Positions 39,168-48,980 of a stretch of DNA of 64,000 nucleotides are shown piece after piece. The stretch covers positions 2,209,501-2,273,500 of the forward strand of contig NZ_CP120678.1 in assembly GCF_030273445.1 (NCBI RefSeq), given 5' to 3'. The position numbers were made by a program, and so were the translations under genes. Position 1 is the first letter of the stretch. Each line of letters begins with the position of its first letter. The notes beneath the pieces were generated by a model. It ran no database searches. It saw only the letters and a list, made by a program, of their open reading frames with translations, and was not told the origin of the DNA. The DNA comes from Selenobaculum gibii. Its GTDB lineage: Bacteria > Bacillota > Negativicutes > ICN-92133.

Positions 39168-39206
39168 GAGAAAGCCACAGAGGGGTCTACCTGCTCTGTG
39201 GCTTTT
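39168..39206 (-). terminator. Hairpin terminator or attenuator just upstream of ctpA
   Basis: AAAAAGCCACAGAG and CTCTGTGGCTTT pair and are followed by a T-rich stretch on the minus strand, 25 nt before the ctpA start. It would end the ftsEX-M23 transcript or attenuate readthrough into ctpA. Confidence 0.7.
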
Positions 39207-39260
39207 TAAACTTACTTTACTTTCGCTATATTCTATGCATTCTGCTCTATATTATGCATT

Positions 39261-39399
39261 ATAACTCCATTGTTAAAGGTTTCCCCCAGGAAAACCTACC
39301 ACTCAGGGTTTCAACGAGGCGAAAGATTATACTCACCGCCTGTTATTTACAGTTATGCCTGCCACCTATAGATGTAGGGAAAATCTTGCTTAGAGTTAT
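39261..39399 (-). ncRNA. Candidate structured RNA between the M23 gene and ctpA
   Basis: ATAACTC (39393-39399, at the M23 stop) pairs with GAGTTAT (39261-39267), closing ~139 nt. Inside are AAGATT/AATCTT, CTGT/ACAG, AGGCG/CGCCT and AGGTTT/AAACCT stems. No open reading frame uses the segment. I do not recognise a known riboswitch class. The evidence is pairing only. Confidence 0.4.
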
Positions 39400-40517
39400 A
39401 GATAGCCGTATGGATCAACCGGTTCCCCATTTACACGAACTTCAAAGTGACAATGCGGGCCTGTAGAATAGCCTGTAGAACCGCAAATCGCAATTAACTG
39501 CCCTTGACTTACTTGCTGTCCTACTCCAACTACCAAGCTGTCATTATGTCCATAAAGCGTAGTAATTCCACCACCATGGTCAATAATAACCGCATTACCG
39601 TAACCGCCCATCCAATCGGCGTAAATGACTGTTCCACCATCAGCGGCCACAATCGGATCACCGTAATCAGCACCAATGTCAAGTCCACTATGATAACGTG
39701 AAGTTCCAAAGATCGGATGGGTACGCCAGCCATATTCTGAAGTAATCACACCATGCACAGGCCAGATCATCGCACCTGTCGAGCCAGTAGCGCGTCCACT
39801 TCCCATTGCCTGCGCGCGAATCATCCGTTCAATCTGTTTCGACGTTTCAATTAGTTCTTGATAAGTACGTTCTGCTTCATCGCGATCATTTACTGCACGG
39901 TCTAATACTTCTTGTTTTCTTGCCGTACGCTCTTTCACTTCTTGCCGCTTTATTTCTGCCGCTTTTTTTAATTCAACAATCGCGGCTCTATCATTTTCCA
40001 ATTCAGTTTTCTTCTGCAATATCAACTCACGTTCAGCTTTTACTTTCATAATCAATTCATAATCATGCTTAATTATGCGTTTTAACAAGTCCATTCGCGT
40101 TAGTAAATCATTGAAGTCAGTTGCGCCAAACAATACATCGATATAATTAATCTGCCCATTTTGGTATATATCACGGATTCTTTTATTTAGTACTTTCATC
40201 CGTTTAGCGAGGTCTCGTTCTGTTTTTTCTAAGATTTCCGTATTTTTTTCAATTTGTTCTTCTTTTTCTTGCAATTGTGCTTGAATCGATTCATACTCAT
40301 CCGTTGCAGTTTTTAATTCGCTCTGCAAAATTCTCAGCTGATTTGAAACAGTGTCAACTTCCTGCTGCGCTTGATTTCTCTTACTTTCTTGACTTGACAT
40401 TCGATTTTGAACATCATTCAATTGACTGTCCAAAGATTCAGCATATACGGTTAGAGTAAACATTACTAGTAAAACGATTGCATTAAAAGCTAAGAACCAT
40501 CGTCTTAAATTTTTCAT
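39396..40517 (-). CDS. Murein hydrolase activator / M23 peptidase, EnvC-like
   Basis: Exported protein of 373 aa: signal or anchor segment (~10-27), long coiled coil (~30-240) and a C-terminal LytM/M23 domain with HSGLDIGADYGDPIVAADGG, YGHND and HCHFEVRVNGEP. The HxxxD and HxH zinc ligands are present, so it may be an active endopeptidase rather than only an activator. It lies 12 nt after ftsX, matching the FtsEX-EnvC type partnership in which FtsEX controls septal cell-wall cleavage. Start is ATG 40517, after AGGAG. Confidence 0.9.
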   Translation of the reverse strand: MKNLRRWFLAFNAIVLLVMFTLTVYAESLDSQLNDVQNRMSSQESKRNQAQQEVDTVSNQLRILQSELKTATDEYESIQAQLQEKEEQIEKNTEILEKTERDLAKRMKVLNKRIRDIYQNGQINYIDVLFGATDFNDLLTRMDLLKRIIKHDYELIMKVKAERELILQKKTELENDRAAIVELKKAAEIKRQEVKERTARKQEVLDRAVNDRDEAERTYQELIETSKQIERMIRAQAMGSGRATGSTGAMIWPVHGVITSEYGWRTHPIFGTSRYHSGLDIGADYGDPIVAADGGTVIYADWMGGYGNAVIIDHGGGITTLYGHNDSLVVGVGQQVSQGQLIAICGSTGYSTGPHCHFEVRVNGEPVDPYGYL

Positions 40518-40529
40518 GTTCAACTCCTC

Positions 40530-41417
40530 TTATACATTCATAAAGCGTTTTAATGAAATCGTACTACCAAGCGCTCCAATTGCTGTTCCCACGACTAAAA
40601 GCAACAATGTAATATGATTTAAAAACGGATATTCTGGAATGAGTGGCAAAAACGCTAATGTTGAATAAATTTTTGCCGTAACTGCACTATATAAATTTCT
40701 CAATAACACGGTCGCGACAATTGCACCTAAAAATCCAAGAACCATTCCCTCCATCAAGAATGGCCAGCGAATAAACCAATTCGTTGCACCTACATATTTC
40801 ATAATACCTATTTCTTTACGTCGTGCAAATACTGTTAAACGAATTGTATTTGAAATAATAAACAATGTAGCCATCGCTAAAAACACGATAATAAAGAAGC
40901 CAAAAATACGAACCATTTTCGTTAGCTCAAACAGTTGCTCAACGACATCTTGTCCAAATTTAGCCGTCTCCACACCCTCAAATTCATTAATTTTATTTGC
41001 AGTTGCTTTCACTTCTTCCGGACGTTTCAGCTTTACTTCAAAAGCATTCGGTAAAGGGTTTGTATCTTCTAATGCCTCTAATAATGTTTTTTGATCACCT
41101 AGGCGTTCTTTAAAGCGATCCATTGCATCTTTTTTGTCGACAAATTTTATCTCCTCTACAACAGACATCGCTTGAATTTTCTCACCAATCTCCTTCATTT
41201 CCCGATCGGACAAATCATCATGCAAGTACACGTTAATTTGTACTTGCGACTCCAGTGCACTTGCCATATTATTTAAGTTCAAAACAATAATCAGAAACAT
41301 CCCTAAAATCAATAGTGATAAAGCCACTGTACTAATAGATGCAAAAGTCATCCAATTATTTCTCTTTAGAGAAATAAAAACTTCACGAATAAAATATTCC
41401 CAAGTTCTAATCTTCAT
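40530..41417 (-). CDS. ftsX: Cell division protein FtsX
   Basis: Permease-like division protein, 295 aa with four membrane segments: one near residues 22-45, then a ~120-residue extracellular domain, then three segments (FFIIVFLAMATLFIISNTI, FLGAIVATVLL and the C-terminal LLLLVVGTAIGALGSTI). It transmits FtsE ATP hydrolysis to the extracellular hydrolase factor. The start overlaps the ftsE end by 11 nt. Confidence 0.94.
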   Translation of the reverse strand: MKIRTWEYFIREVFISLKRNNWMTFASISTVALSLLILGMFLIIVLNLNNMASALESQVQINVYLHDDLSDREMKEIGEKIQAMSVVEEIKFVDKKDAMDRFKERLGDQKTLLEALEDTNPLPNAFEVKLKRPEEVKATANKINEFEGVETAKFGQDVVEQLFELTKMVRIFGFFIIVFLAMATLFIISNTIRLTVFARRKEIGIMKYVGATNWFIRWPFLMEGMVLGFLGAIVATVLLRNLYSAVTAKIYSTLAFLPLIPEYPFLNHITLLLLVVGTAIGALGSTISLKRFMNV

Positions 41418-42102
41418 AACCGTATGCTCCCTTCACTTCATCTCGGATAATACGGCCATTTTCAATTGCAATTACACGCTTTTTCATCGTGTCTACAATC
41501 GTCTTATCATGCGTTGCCATAACAATTGTCGTCCCTGACTTATTGATTCGTTCAAAAATCCGCATGATGTCCCAGGAAGTTTCAGGATCCAAATTTCCTG
41601 TAGGTTCATCGGCAATTACAATCATCGGATTATTTACAATTGCCCTAGCTATTGCAACCCGTTGCTGCTCTCCCCCTGATAACTGACTAGGAAAGCTTTT
41701 CAATTTATCATTTAAGCCAACTAAGTCAAGTACACTATTTACTCGTTTTTGCATTTCACGACGCGGTGCCTCAATAACTTGCATAGCAAAAGCTACATTT
41801 TCATACACCGTTTTTTCTGGTAACAACCGATAATCCTGAAAGATAATCCCCAATCCGCGTCTTAAATACGGCACATCGGATGCAGACATCGCCAATGTAT
41901 TGCGTCCATTGACGATTAATTCTCCTTCCGTTGGCAAAACTTCACGGAAAATCATTTTTATAAAAGTCGATTTACCAGCCCCACTTGGTCCGACGATAAA
42001 AACAAATTCACCTTTATTAATATCAATATTAATATTCGACAATGCTATAGATCCATTATCATAGCGTTTTGAAACATTCTTCATATGTATCAACTTGAAC
42101 AT
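41407..42102 (-). CDS. ftsE: Cell division ATP-binding protein FtsE
   Basis: ABC ATPase of 231 aa: Walker A GPSGAGKSTFIK, signature [15 protein letters not shown] and Walker B VIADEPTGNLDPE. It forms the FtsEX complex with the overlapping downstream gene. Start taken as ATG 42102 (MFKLIHMKNV) after GAGGGGG; a TTG extension to 42123 is unlikely. Confidence 0.94.
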   Translation of the reverse strand: MFKLIHMKNVSKRYDNGSIALSNINIDINKGEFVFIVGPSGAGKSTFIKMIFREVLPTEGELIVNGRNTLAMSASDVPYLRRGLGIIFQDYRLLPEKTVYENVAFAMQVIEAPRREMQKRVNSVLDLVGLNDKLKSFPSQLSGGEQQRVAIARAIVNNPMIVIADEPTGNLDPETSWDIMRIFERINKSGTTIVMATHDKTIVDTMKKRVIAIENGRIIRDEVKGAYGYED

Positions 42103-42209
42103 ACCCCCTCTTTCAGGTCCCAAATTACTTCATGACTTTATATCTTTAGACATTTTTATCGAAAAACCTTTTTCATTTGAAAAAATATTTTGTAAAATTT
42201 TGTACAACA

Positions 42210-42938
42210 TTAATACAATAGATTTGCAATATATAGTGTCAAAAGAGATAGGATTCCAACTAATCCCACATACCAAATAAATACTTTAAAGCGCTCACAT
42301 TTTGGGAGTGCATAATACGAATCTTTTGTATCAATTCCCGAACTACGCCATAAAAAAAATAAAGAAAAAGCTAAAATAATAAACACGATTTCGTTTTGTG
42401 AATAAAGAAATAAAGCAAATAAAATAAACGTCCCTACTGTCCATAAATGTGGAGAAATCGCCCCCATGATTTTTCCGCCATCAAAAGGTTCACAAGGAAT
42501 TAAATTTAATAAATTTAAAATTGCAGCTGTATAGGATAATACCAATAAAATAATCGAATTCGTCCAAAAATACCAAATGAAACAGACAATTGCGCTAATC
42601 GTCCCTAACGCCGGGCCACCAATCGCAATATTGGCTGCCATTTTTGCATTGATTGGCAAACGATTCAGCGATACTGCCGCACCAATAAACGGAATAAAAA
42701 TTGGAAGACCGGCACGAATGCCGACTACTCTGGCTGCAATTACATGTCCAAGCTCATGAATAAAGAGTAGGATTAAAAATCCAGCCCCATAAACGACACC
42801 AAAAGTTAAAGCATACGCCCATAGAGAAATAAGCATGCTGATAAACATCATCCCGATACTATTTACTTTTATTATTGCCAACATTGCAATGAATAACACC
42901 ACAACCCTTTTTATAATACGTTTAGCTAAAAAAAGCAT
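42210..42938 (-). CDS. Site-2 protease family (M50) membrane metalloprotease
   Basis: Integral membrane protein of 242 aa with about six hydrophobic segments. The zinc motif HELGHVIAA is in the second segment (near residue 63) and NLIPCEPFDGGKI supplies the third ligand Asp. M50 enzymes cleave membrane-embedded regulators or signal peptides. The substrate is unknown. GGAGG lies before the start. Confidence 0.85.
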   Translation of the reverse strand: MLFLAKRIIKRVVVLFIAMLAIIKVNSIGMMFISMLISLWAYALTFGVVYGAGFLILLFIHELGHVIAARVVGIRAGLPIFIPFIGAAVSLNRLPINAKMAANIAIGGPALGTISAIVCFIWYFWTNSIILLVLSYTAAILNLLNLIPCEPFDGGKIMGAISPHLWTVGTFILFALFLYSQNEIVFIILAFSLFFLWRSSGIDTKDSYYALPKCERFKVFIWYVGLVGILSLLTLYIANLLY

Positions 42939-42957
42939 AATAAATCCTCCATCAAAA

Positions 42958-43001
42958 ACAAAATAGCTGTTATATGCATATGCATATAACAGCTATTTTA
43001 C
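42958..43001. terminator. Perfect palindromic terminator after yitT-like gene
   Basis: AAAATAGCTGTTATATGCAT is followed by its exact reverse complement, a 20-bp palindrome flanked by A/T. It lies 12 nt below the YitT stop. Confidence 0.8.
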
Positions 43002-43013
43002 GATTCGATAAAT

Positions 43014-43856
43014 TTAATGCTTGTATTGGTTAAACCCTTCGCCAACAACTTCATGCGCATCACTAATAATAAAAAATGCTTTTTCATCATGGTCGTGGAT
43101 AACTTCTTGAAGTCTAGTTACTTCACTCGTTTCCACAACACAAAGCAGCATTTCTCTTTCCTTACCTGTATATCCGCCACGACCCGAAAGATAAGTTACA
43201 CCACGCTCTACTTCCTGAAAAATTTTTTCAGCAAGCACATCCGGACGTTCTGCCATAATCCAAAAAGCTTTGCTTGTGATTGCACCCTCTTGGACTAAAT
43301 CGATAATTTGCGTAGTGACAAAAATAGAAATTGCTGCATAAAGTGCAAGCTCCGGACTTTTAAATGCAAAACCAGCAAATATAACGATACATCCATCTGC
43401 AATAAGTAAAGCCCGTCCAATACTCACCTGAAACAAATGATGGGAAATCGCTGCTACCAAAGAAGTTCCTGCCGTATTTCCTTTAAACCGAAAAATTAAT
43501 CCCATTCCAATTCCTGTCAATACACCGCCATATAGAGTATTTAATAAAATATCCTCAGTTAATACTGGCGTATAAGGTGATGTCAGATCAATAAAAACCG
43601 ACAACATTGTTGCACCATATAACGTTGTTAGACCATAACGTGAACCTAACAATTTAACACCAATAATAAAAATTGGGATATTAAATATTAACATTAAAAC
43701 TCCAACTGGCAACCCAAATAAATAATGAAGTACTGTAGCCAAACCACTTATGCCGCCACTGGCAATCTTATGTGGAATAAAAAACATATTAAGTGCAATT
43801 GCGGTAATCAAAATCCCAAGTGTCATCCCAATGTACTGCCGCACTTTCTTCTTCAC
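43014..43856 (-). CDS. YitT family membrane protein (DUF161/DUF2179)
   Basis: 280-aa protein with five or six membrane segments (NMFFIPHKIASGGISGLATVLHY is the family signature) and a cytoplasmic C-terminal DUF2179 domain (from about residue 215, TYLSGRGGYTGKEREMLLCVV). Function in most bacteria is unknown. It begins 5 nt after csaB. Confidence 0.9.
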   Translation of the reverse strand: MKKKVRQYIGMTLGILITAIALNMFFIPHKIASGGISGLATVLHYLFGLPVGVLMLIFNIPIFIIGVKLLGSRYGLTTLYGATMLSVFIDLTSPYTPVLTEDILLNTLYGGVLTGIGMGLIFRFKGNTAGTSLVAAISHHLFQVSIGRALLIADGCIVIFAGFAFKSPELALYAAISIFVTTQIIDLVQEGAITSKAFWIMAERPDVLAEKIFQEVERGVTYLSGRGGYTGKEREMLLCVVETSEVTRLQEVIHDHDEKAFFIISDAHEVVGEGFNQYKH

Positions 43857-43860
43857 TTTA

Positions 43861-44967
43861 TCACCTCTTGGTTTTGCCGCGTGAAATTAATTCAAGCGCT
43901 AATTCAGCATTAACGAAAGCATCTCTTCTCAGTTTAGAAATTACAGGTTCAACAGTTTTAGCAAAGGAATCTTTTTCCTGCCACTCTTGATGAATTTTCT
44001 CCATTAATTTCTCTACTGTAACATTTTGCAAATCGCTAACACTTTCATCACCCATTGATTTTAAAAATCGATCAATTTTCGGATCATAAGACATTCCAAT
44101 CATCGGAATGCCCATCACACCTGCAAAAATTAAAGCATGTAAACGAATACCAATTAATAAGTCCAAATTTCCTACTAGAGACAATAGCTCACTCGTTGTA
44201 TATTCTTCATCAAGTAATACGATTGATTTCGGCATATCAACAGCAATTTTTTTTGCGACCTCAACATCTTCAGGATACTGCATTGGCAAATAGACTACGC
44301 GCGCGCCAAGCTCATCAACAATCCTTGCTGTTACTGTTGAAATAATATCTTTATAATGAGACCAATCCCGCCATTCGCGGACTGAAATACCAACCAGCGG
44401 TTTAGCGCCTTCAATTCCATATCTGCGCAAAATTTTTCTGCCAATCTGCCGATCTACTGGATGAATCCCTAAGACCGGATCCGCAGTAACACGAATCGGC
44501 GTTTTTTTTACCCCTAAATTATCAAGCTCTTCAAGTGATCCTTCATCACGAACGGTGATTAAATCTATTTTATTTCCAAGCCACCTCATTGCTTTACGAG
44601 CAAAAGAGCCACAAATTGGGCCAATCCCCTGCGCATAAAGCATCGTTGGCTTTCCTAGCATTTTCGCCAAAAATAAAATGCTCATATAGTAATAAATACT
44701 TCGTACACTCGTAACATCTTGCAGTAAACTGCCACCGCCACTAATGACTAAGTCACTCTTGCGAATCACTTTCGCAATCTGCCAATAATTTAACCAATAT
44801 ACAGCATGCACACCATGTCTGCGTTTAGTATCTTCAGGATTTGCAGAAATAACCGTAATATTTAATTTAGGATCCAAATCTGATAGAACTTCTATCATGG
44901 CAGCTAACATGGCTTCGTCTCCAGCATTTCTGAAACCATAGTAGCCAGAAACTACAATACTACTCAT
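43861..44967 (-). CDS. csaB: Polysaccharide pyruvyl transferase CsaB
   Basis: Adds pyruvate ketals to a cell-wall or secondary polysaccharide, a modification that SLH-domain surface proteins bind in several Firmicutes. It is 368 aa: VSGYYGFRNAGDEAML at the N-terminus and SGGGSLLQD and GIRLHALIFA further on, as in the PS_pyruv_trans family. Start is ATG 44967, overlapping the upstream DUF5693 stop by 8 nt. The coupling suggests these two proteins act in one pathway. Confidence 0.9.
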   Translation of the reverse strand: MSSIVVSGYYGFRNAGDEAMLAAMIEVLSDLDPKLNITVISANPEDTKRRHGVHAVYWLNYWQIAKVIRKSDLVISGGGSLLQDVTSVRSIYYYMSILFLAKMLGKPTMLYAQGIGPICGSFARKAMRWLGNKIDLITVRDEGSLEELDNLGVKKTPIRVTADPVLGIHPVDRQIGRKILRRYGIEGAKPLVGISVREWRDWSHYKDIISTVTARIVDELGARVVYLPMQYPEDVEVAKKIAVDMPKSIVLLDEEYTTSELLSLVGNLDLLIGIRLHALIFAGVMGIPMIGMSYDPKIDRFLKSMGDESVSDLQNVTVEKLMEKIHQEWQEKDSFAKTVEPVISKLRRDAFVNAELALELISRGKTKR

Positions 44968-47020
44968 CTTTCGTTGTTCCCCTTCCCACAAAGGAAGACA
45001 AATTATACAAAAGATGTGCCAGTAACATTGCAATCATGCCTACCCCTGCTCCCAAAACCAAGCCGCCTAAACCACGCATAAAGGACATAAAAACAGGCGT
45101 ACGCAAATGAGCAAATGTCTCTACAAGTGAACCTTGCCCTATCGTTGCAACAATAACCAATACAAAGAATAAGAAATTTGGCCATTTCTTATACACTGCC
45201 ATAACTGCTAACATAAAAGCAGGATGTCCAATAAACAATTCTTTTGAACGAGGTCTTGCATAAAATACCTGTTCAAGGAAAGCTCTTAACTTTAGTTCAA
45301 TTGCCGGCACTGGAACACCCATAGTATGCCCAGAACGACCAATAAAAATTAATGCACCTACCGCTGCAACTGCAAAAAAGATTAAACTTTTTACATATAC
45401 AGGGCAATCTAAAATTTTCTTCACTTGACCAAGAATATTCCCTGAATACTCTTCGCCACCAAACAAATTAAATCTACGTAAATAAGCAATGGTAACTAAA
45501 ATTATCGGCAATATAAATGTCAACTTTACGCCACGGAAAATATAAATTTCTAAGAAGTATTCCACATCCCCCAAAATAGAAGCTACATACGCGCCGCCAA
45601 TAAAAGAAAGGAAGCCGGTTGTAATTAAAGCAACTGCACCAGCTACCATAATTTTTGCAAGTGACGTATTCGATGAAAATTTCCCAGTACGCCAACGATC
45701 CATTTGCCAAATTACAGCGAGTGCAGGGAACAAATTCGCACTAGCTAATGCAACAGCGCTACGAACTATAGCTCCTTTGCCTAAAGCTAATGGGGTAATT
45801 AAAATTGCTGAAATTAAAATTAACAACATATACTGATAACGATTTCTCATTGGGAAAACTAAGGATAAATAAAGAACTCCCGCCGCTACTGCGCCAACCG
45901 TTAATAGAATAAAACAGATTTTTTGCGGATAATAAAGCTCATACGTACCTGCACGGCCAATAGTAAATCCTTTTTCCTCTAGACCATCTTTTACATATTT
46001 TACATATTTAAGATTTGTCTCTAAAAGAGTCATACCACTTTCTGGTTTCTCAAAAATCCGCATCAAATTAATGCGAACATTGCGTTCTTCGTCAGTTAAA
46101 ATCAAGCGTTCAACAGCTTGATTGACTTTCATTTTCACTTGTTCATCTTTTGGTATTGAATATACCCGCGCAGCTTTATAATGATTCTTTTTAACAAGCT
46201 CCATTAAACCTTCTTGTTTAAAGAACTGCAATTGCTGCGGATGCTCAATCAAACCTAAAGTAAGCTCATCTGCCTGAAAAGCATTTGCTGTATCTGTAAT
46301 ATAGTCTGGGTGTCCCAAAACTTCATCCCCAGAAAAAATAATATCAGAAACATTAAACCCTTTTAAACGATCAAATACAGAGCCAATATCTGATTGAGTT
46401 ACTGCCTGATAATTGCTTGGTCGAGCGACAATATAAAAACCAGCTTCATTCACAATTCGCATTTCTTCTGTGGATAAACCTAAATTCCACTTCAATACTT
46501 TTTCTGAATTTGCTTTTGCTGAAATTACTCTTACATTTCCAGCTTGAAGAATGCTTATTCTATCTTCACTGAGTCTTCTTTCTAAATCTTCCTTAACTTC
46601 TTTAAACGTAGTTTCATCATGACAAACAATATAGATGTTTTCTGGTACGATTAGACCCTTTTCAATAAGCTGGCACCAACTCGGCTCTGTAAGCAGGCCG
46701 CTGTAATAACTATTTAGCAGTGCACTGCCAGAAACAGTCGCTGCCTTTCCATTCTCACTTAATTTTTTTAATGTAGACTCATAAACAGCTAACGAAGATA
46801 CCCCAGTATCTTTCATTTGTTCCATAACAGTTTGCATTGGAACGCCTTCAATACGAGCCAATTCAACGATATCATCGTAATCAAAAACCAGCTCTACTGT
46901 CATATTGTTTTCTTCCACAATATGACGATTCCAGCCTATATATAACGCCGCTATTAACCCTACAATAATACACCCAATCAGCCATCGATTGTATTTGAAA
47001 TTCGTCACTACTTTCTCCAC
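44960..47020 (-). CDS. DUF5693 family membrane protein
   Basis: 686-aa protein: one N-terminal membrane segment (~14-32), a ~330-residue extracytoplasmic domain (VELARIEGVPMQTVMEQMKDTGVSSLAVYE), and about eight membrane segments in the C-terminal half (from ~370). It matches DUF5693, which I recall being encoded beside csaB in Firmicutes. This suggests a role in export or modification of the pyruvylated polymer, but that is inference. Confidence 0.8.
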   Translation of the reverse strand: MEKVVTNFKYNRWLIGCIIVGLIAALYIGWNRHIVEENNMTVELVFDYDDIVELARIEGVPMQTVMEQMKDTGVSSLAVYESTLKKLSENGKAATVSGSALLNSYYSGLLTEPSWCQLIEKGLIVPENIYIVCHDETTFKEVKEDLERRLSEDRISILQAGNVRVISAKANSEKVLKWNLGLSTEEMRIVNEAGFYIVARPSNYQAVTQSDIGSVFDRLKGFNVSDIIFSGDEVLGHPDYITDTANAFQADELTLGLIEHPQQLQFFKQEGLMELVKKNHYKAARVYSIPKDEQVKMKVNQAVERLILTDEERNVRINLMRIFEKPESGMTLLETNLKYVKYVKDGLEEKGFTIGRAGTYELYYPQKICFILLTVGAVAAGVLYLSLVFPMRNRYQYMLLILISAILITPLALGKGAIVRSAVALASANLFPALAVIWQMDRWRTGKFSSNTSLAKIMVAGAVALITTGFLSFIGGAYVASILGDVEYFLEIYIFRGVKLTFILPIILVTIAYLRRFNLFGGEEYSGNILGQVKKILDCPVYVKSLIFFAVAAVGALIFIGRSGHTMGVPVPAIELKLRAFLEQVFYARPRSKELFIGHPAFMLAVMAVYKKWPNFLFFVLVIVATIGQGSLVETFAHLRTPVFMSFMRGLGGLVLGAGVGMIAMLLAHLLYNLSSFVGRGTTKDE

Positions 47021-47076
47021 CTTATGACAAAAATTAAAATTCAGCTATTACTCCGTTTGATAGCTGCCAAAAACTC

Positions 47077-47766
47077 TTAAGGATGATTATCTGCTACAAT
47101 TACAGCCCGACCTTGCTCTAATACCACAGATTTTACTTCCACATTAAACGGAAGTTGTTTCAAATCTAACAATACCAAATCAGTAAATAATTTTCCACTA
47201 AAATTTCCAATCATTCCATTATCAATATAAAATTTTTCCGTTTTAAAAACAATTTTGCCAGCTTCACTTGCAATTGTTCCTTCCAAACGAATTTCCGCAT
47301 TAATTAATCCACCAATATTTAAAATGCTCGAGACTTTCACCTGTTCTGGCGTAATCTCTACTTTTGCATCTTTCGCACCTTTTACTGATTGATTAATTGC
47401 ATGTGCCAATTCTGCCTGGGAAACATACGCGCGAAGGACTACATCCTCGATTGAAGCATTCCCCAGTTGATATGTTTTCATTAACTCTCCCATATCAATG
47501 CGAACATTATGTAAATTTATATCAAATTGATCAAAAATAACTTTGTCCGTTTTTGCTCTTTCCGCTTTAATTACTATATCATCAAATTGACCCGTAAGCA
47601 TCAATAGCGCTGGATCCTTTTTTACCTCTACATCCACTTTCTCCGCATTTGTCAAAGTCACAATTGATTTATTAATTACATTGGAAACTGCTTTAGGTAT
47701 TAAGATTTGACCGAAAATGAGGAACAAAATGATTATACCACCGATTATCCCTAACCGTCTTGCCAT
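47077..47766 (-). CDS. DUF2993 family protein
   Basis: 229-aa protein with an N-terminal membrane segment (~5-24) and a DUF2993 domain (LMLTGQFDDIVIKAERAKTDKV, HNVRIDMGELMK). The actinobacterial relative LmeA takes part in lipomannan elongation; whether that applies here is unknown. It sits between prfB and the DUF5693-csaB pair. Confidence 0.75.
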   Translation of the reverse strand: MARRLGIIGGIIILFLIFGQILIPKAVSNVINKSIVTLTNAEKVDVEVKKDPALLMLTGQFDDIVIKAERAKTDKVIFDQFDINLHNVRIDMGELMKTYQLGNASIEDVVLRAYVSQAELAHAINQSVKGAKDAKVEITPEQVKVSSILNIGGLINAEIRLEGTIASEAGKIVFKTEKFYIDNGMIGNFSGKLFTDLVLLDLKQLPFNVEVKSVVLEQGRAVIVADNHP

Positions 47767-47833
47767 TTTTCCTTCCTCCTATCAAAATATCTCCAGACCG
47801 CACAAAAGGAGACGGAATAAATCCGTACCCCTT

Positions 47834-48947
47834 TTATGCATGATTTTCATTTGCAGCAGCGTTTAAATAAGCTTCAATAAACATATCTAACTCGCCATCC
47901 ATAACCGCTTGTGTATTTCCTGTTTCCGCATTCGTACGATGATCTTTTACCATATTATACGGATGGAATACATAAGAGCGAATTTGACTACCCCATTCTA
48001 TTGCTTGATATTCACCAGCAATCTCTGCCTTTGCATCTGCCTGTCTCTTTTGCTCCAATTCAAACAATTTCGCTCTTAATAATTTCATACACTGTTCACG
48101 ATTCTGAATTTGCGAACGTTGATTTTGACATTGTACAACAACACCCGTTGGAATATGCGTCATGCGAACGGCCGAGTCGGTTTTATTGATATGCTGTCCA
48201 CCGGCACCGCTTGCACGATATGTATCTACTCTCAAATCCGCTGGATTAATTTCAACTTCAACATTGTCATCAATTTCCGGCATAACATCACAAGCCGCAA
48301 ACGACGTATGCCGCCGTGCATTAGAGTCAAACGGTGAAATTCGCACTAGCCGATGTACACCTTTTTCCGCTTTTAAATAACCATAAGCATTGTGACCTGA
48401 AATCATTAAAGTAACGCTCTTAACACCGGCTTCATCACCTGGAAGCAAATCCATTGTTTCCACTTTAAAATTCTTTCGCTCTGCGTAGCGTCCATACATT
48501 CTAAGTAGCATTTGCGTCCAATCTTGCGCTTCAGTACCACCTGCACCGGCATGAAGTGTCAAAATTGCATTATTTGCATCATATTCACCTGACAGCATCA
48601 ATTCTAATTCTAAAGATTCCATGGCTAATTTGAGATTGTCTATCTCTTCAACTACTTCATCATAAACACTTTCATCACTGTCTTCCATACCCATTTGCCA
48701 CAAAATATTCATATCCTCATATTTTGCTCGCATCCCTTGGTATTTAACAACACTTTCTTTCACTGCATTTAATTCTTGTGTAGTAATTTGCGCCTTTTCA
48801 GGATCGTCCCAAAAAGTAGGTTCACCCATTTTATATTCTAGCTCAGCAATCTGTTGCTCTTTGCCAGCAATGTCAAAGAGAAGTCCCCATTTCGTCAAGC
48901 TTTTTCTTTATCTCTACGATTGTTACTCGCAAGTCTTCTAAAAGCAC
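47834..48947 (-). CDS. prfB: Peptide chain release factor 2, programmed +1 frameshift
   Basis: RF2, about 370 aa over two frames. Frame 1 starts at GTG 48947 (AGGGAG 8 nt upstream), encodes [20 protein letters not shown] and then GTSL, and stops at TGA 48873-48875 in the context CTTTGAC, with an internal GGGGA a few nt before. A +1 slip on CTT continues as [24 protein letters not shown]. The GGQ motif (SGAGGQHIN) and stop-codon motif RISPFDS are present. This is the autoregulatory circuit known from other bacteria: low RF2 favours frameshifting at its own UGA codon. Confidence 0.95.
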
Positions 48948-48980
48948 GTTTTCATCTCCCTAAATGCATTGGCAAGAAAC

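Noticed and set aside
47803-47838. Hairpin at the prfB stop as a terminator
   Set aside because: The arms are imperfect and no clear T-run follows outside the stem; DUF2993 begins only 68 nt below, so read-through is likely.
47834-48898. prfB as a gene lacking its start or damaged by a frameshift
   Set aside because: The CTTTGAC context and internal ribosome-like GGGGA are those of the known programmed frameshift.
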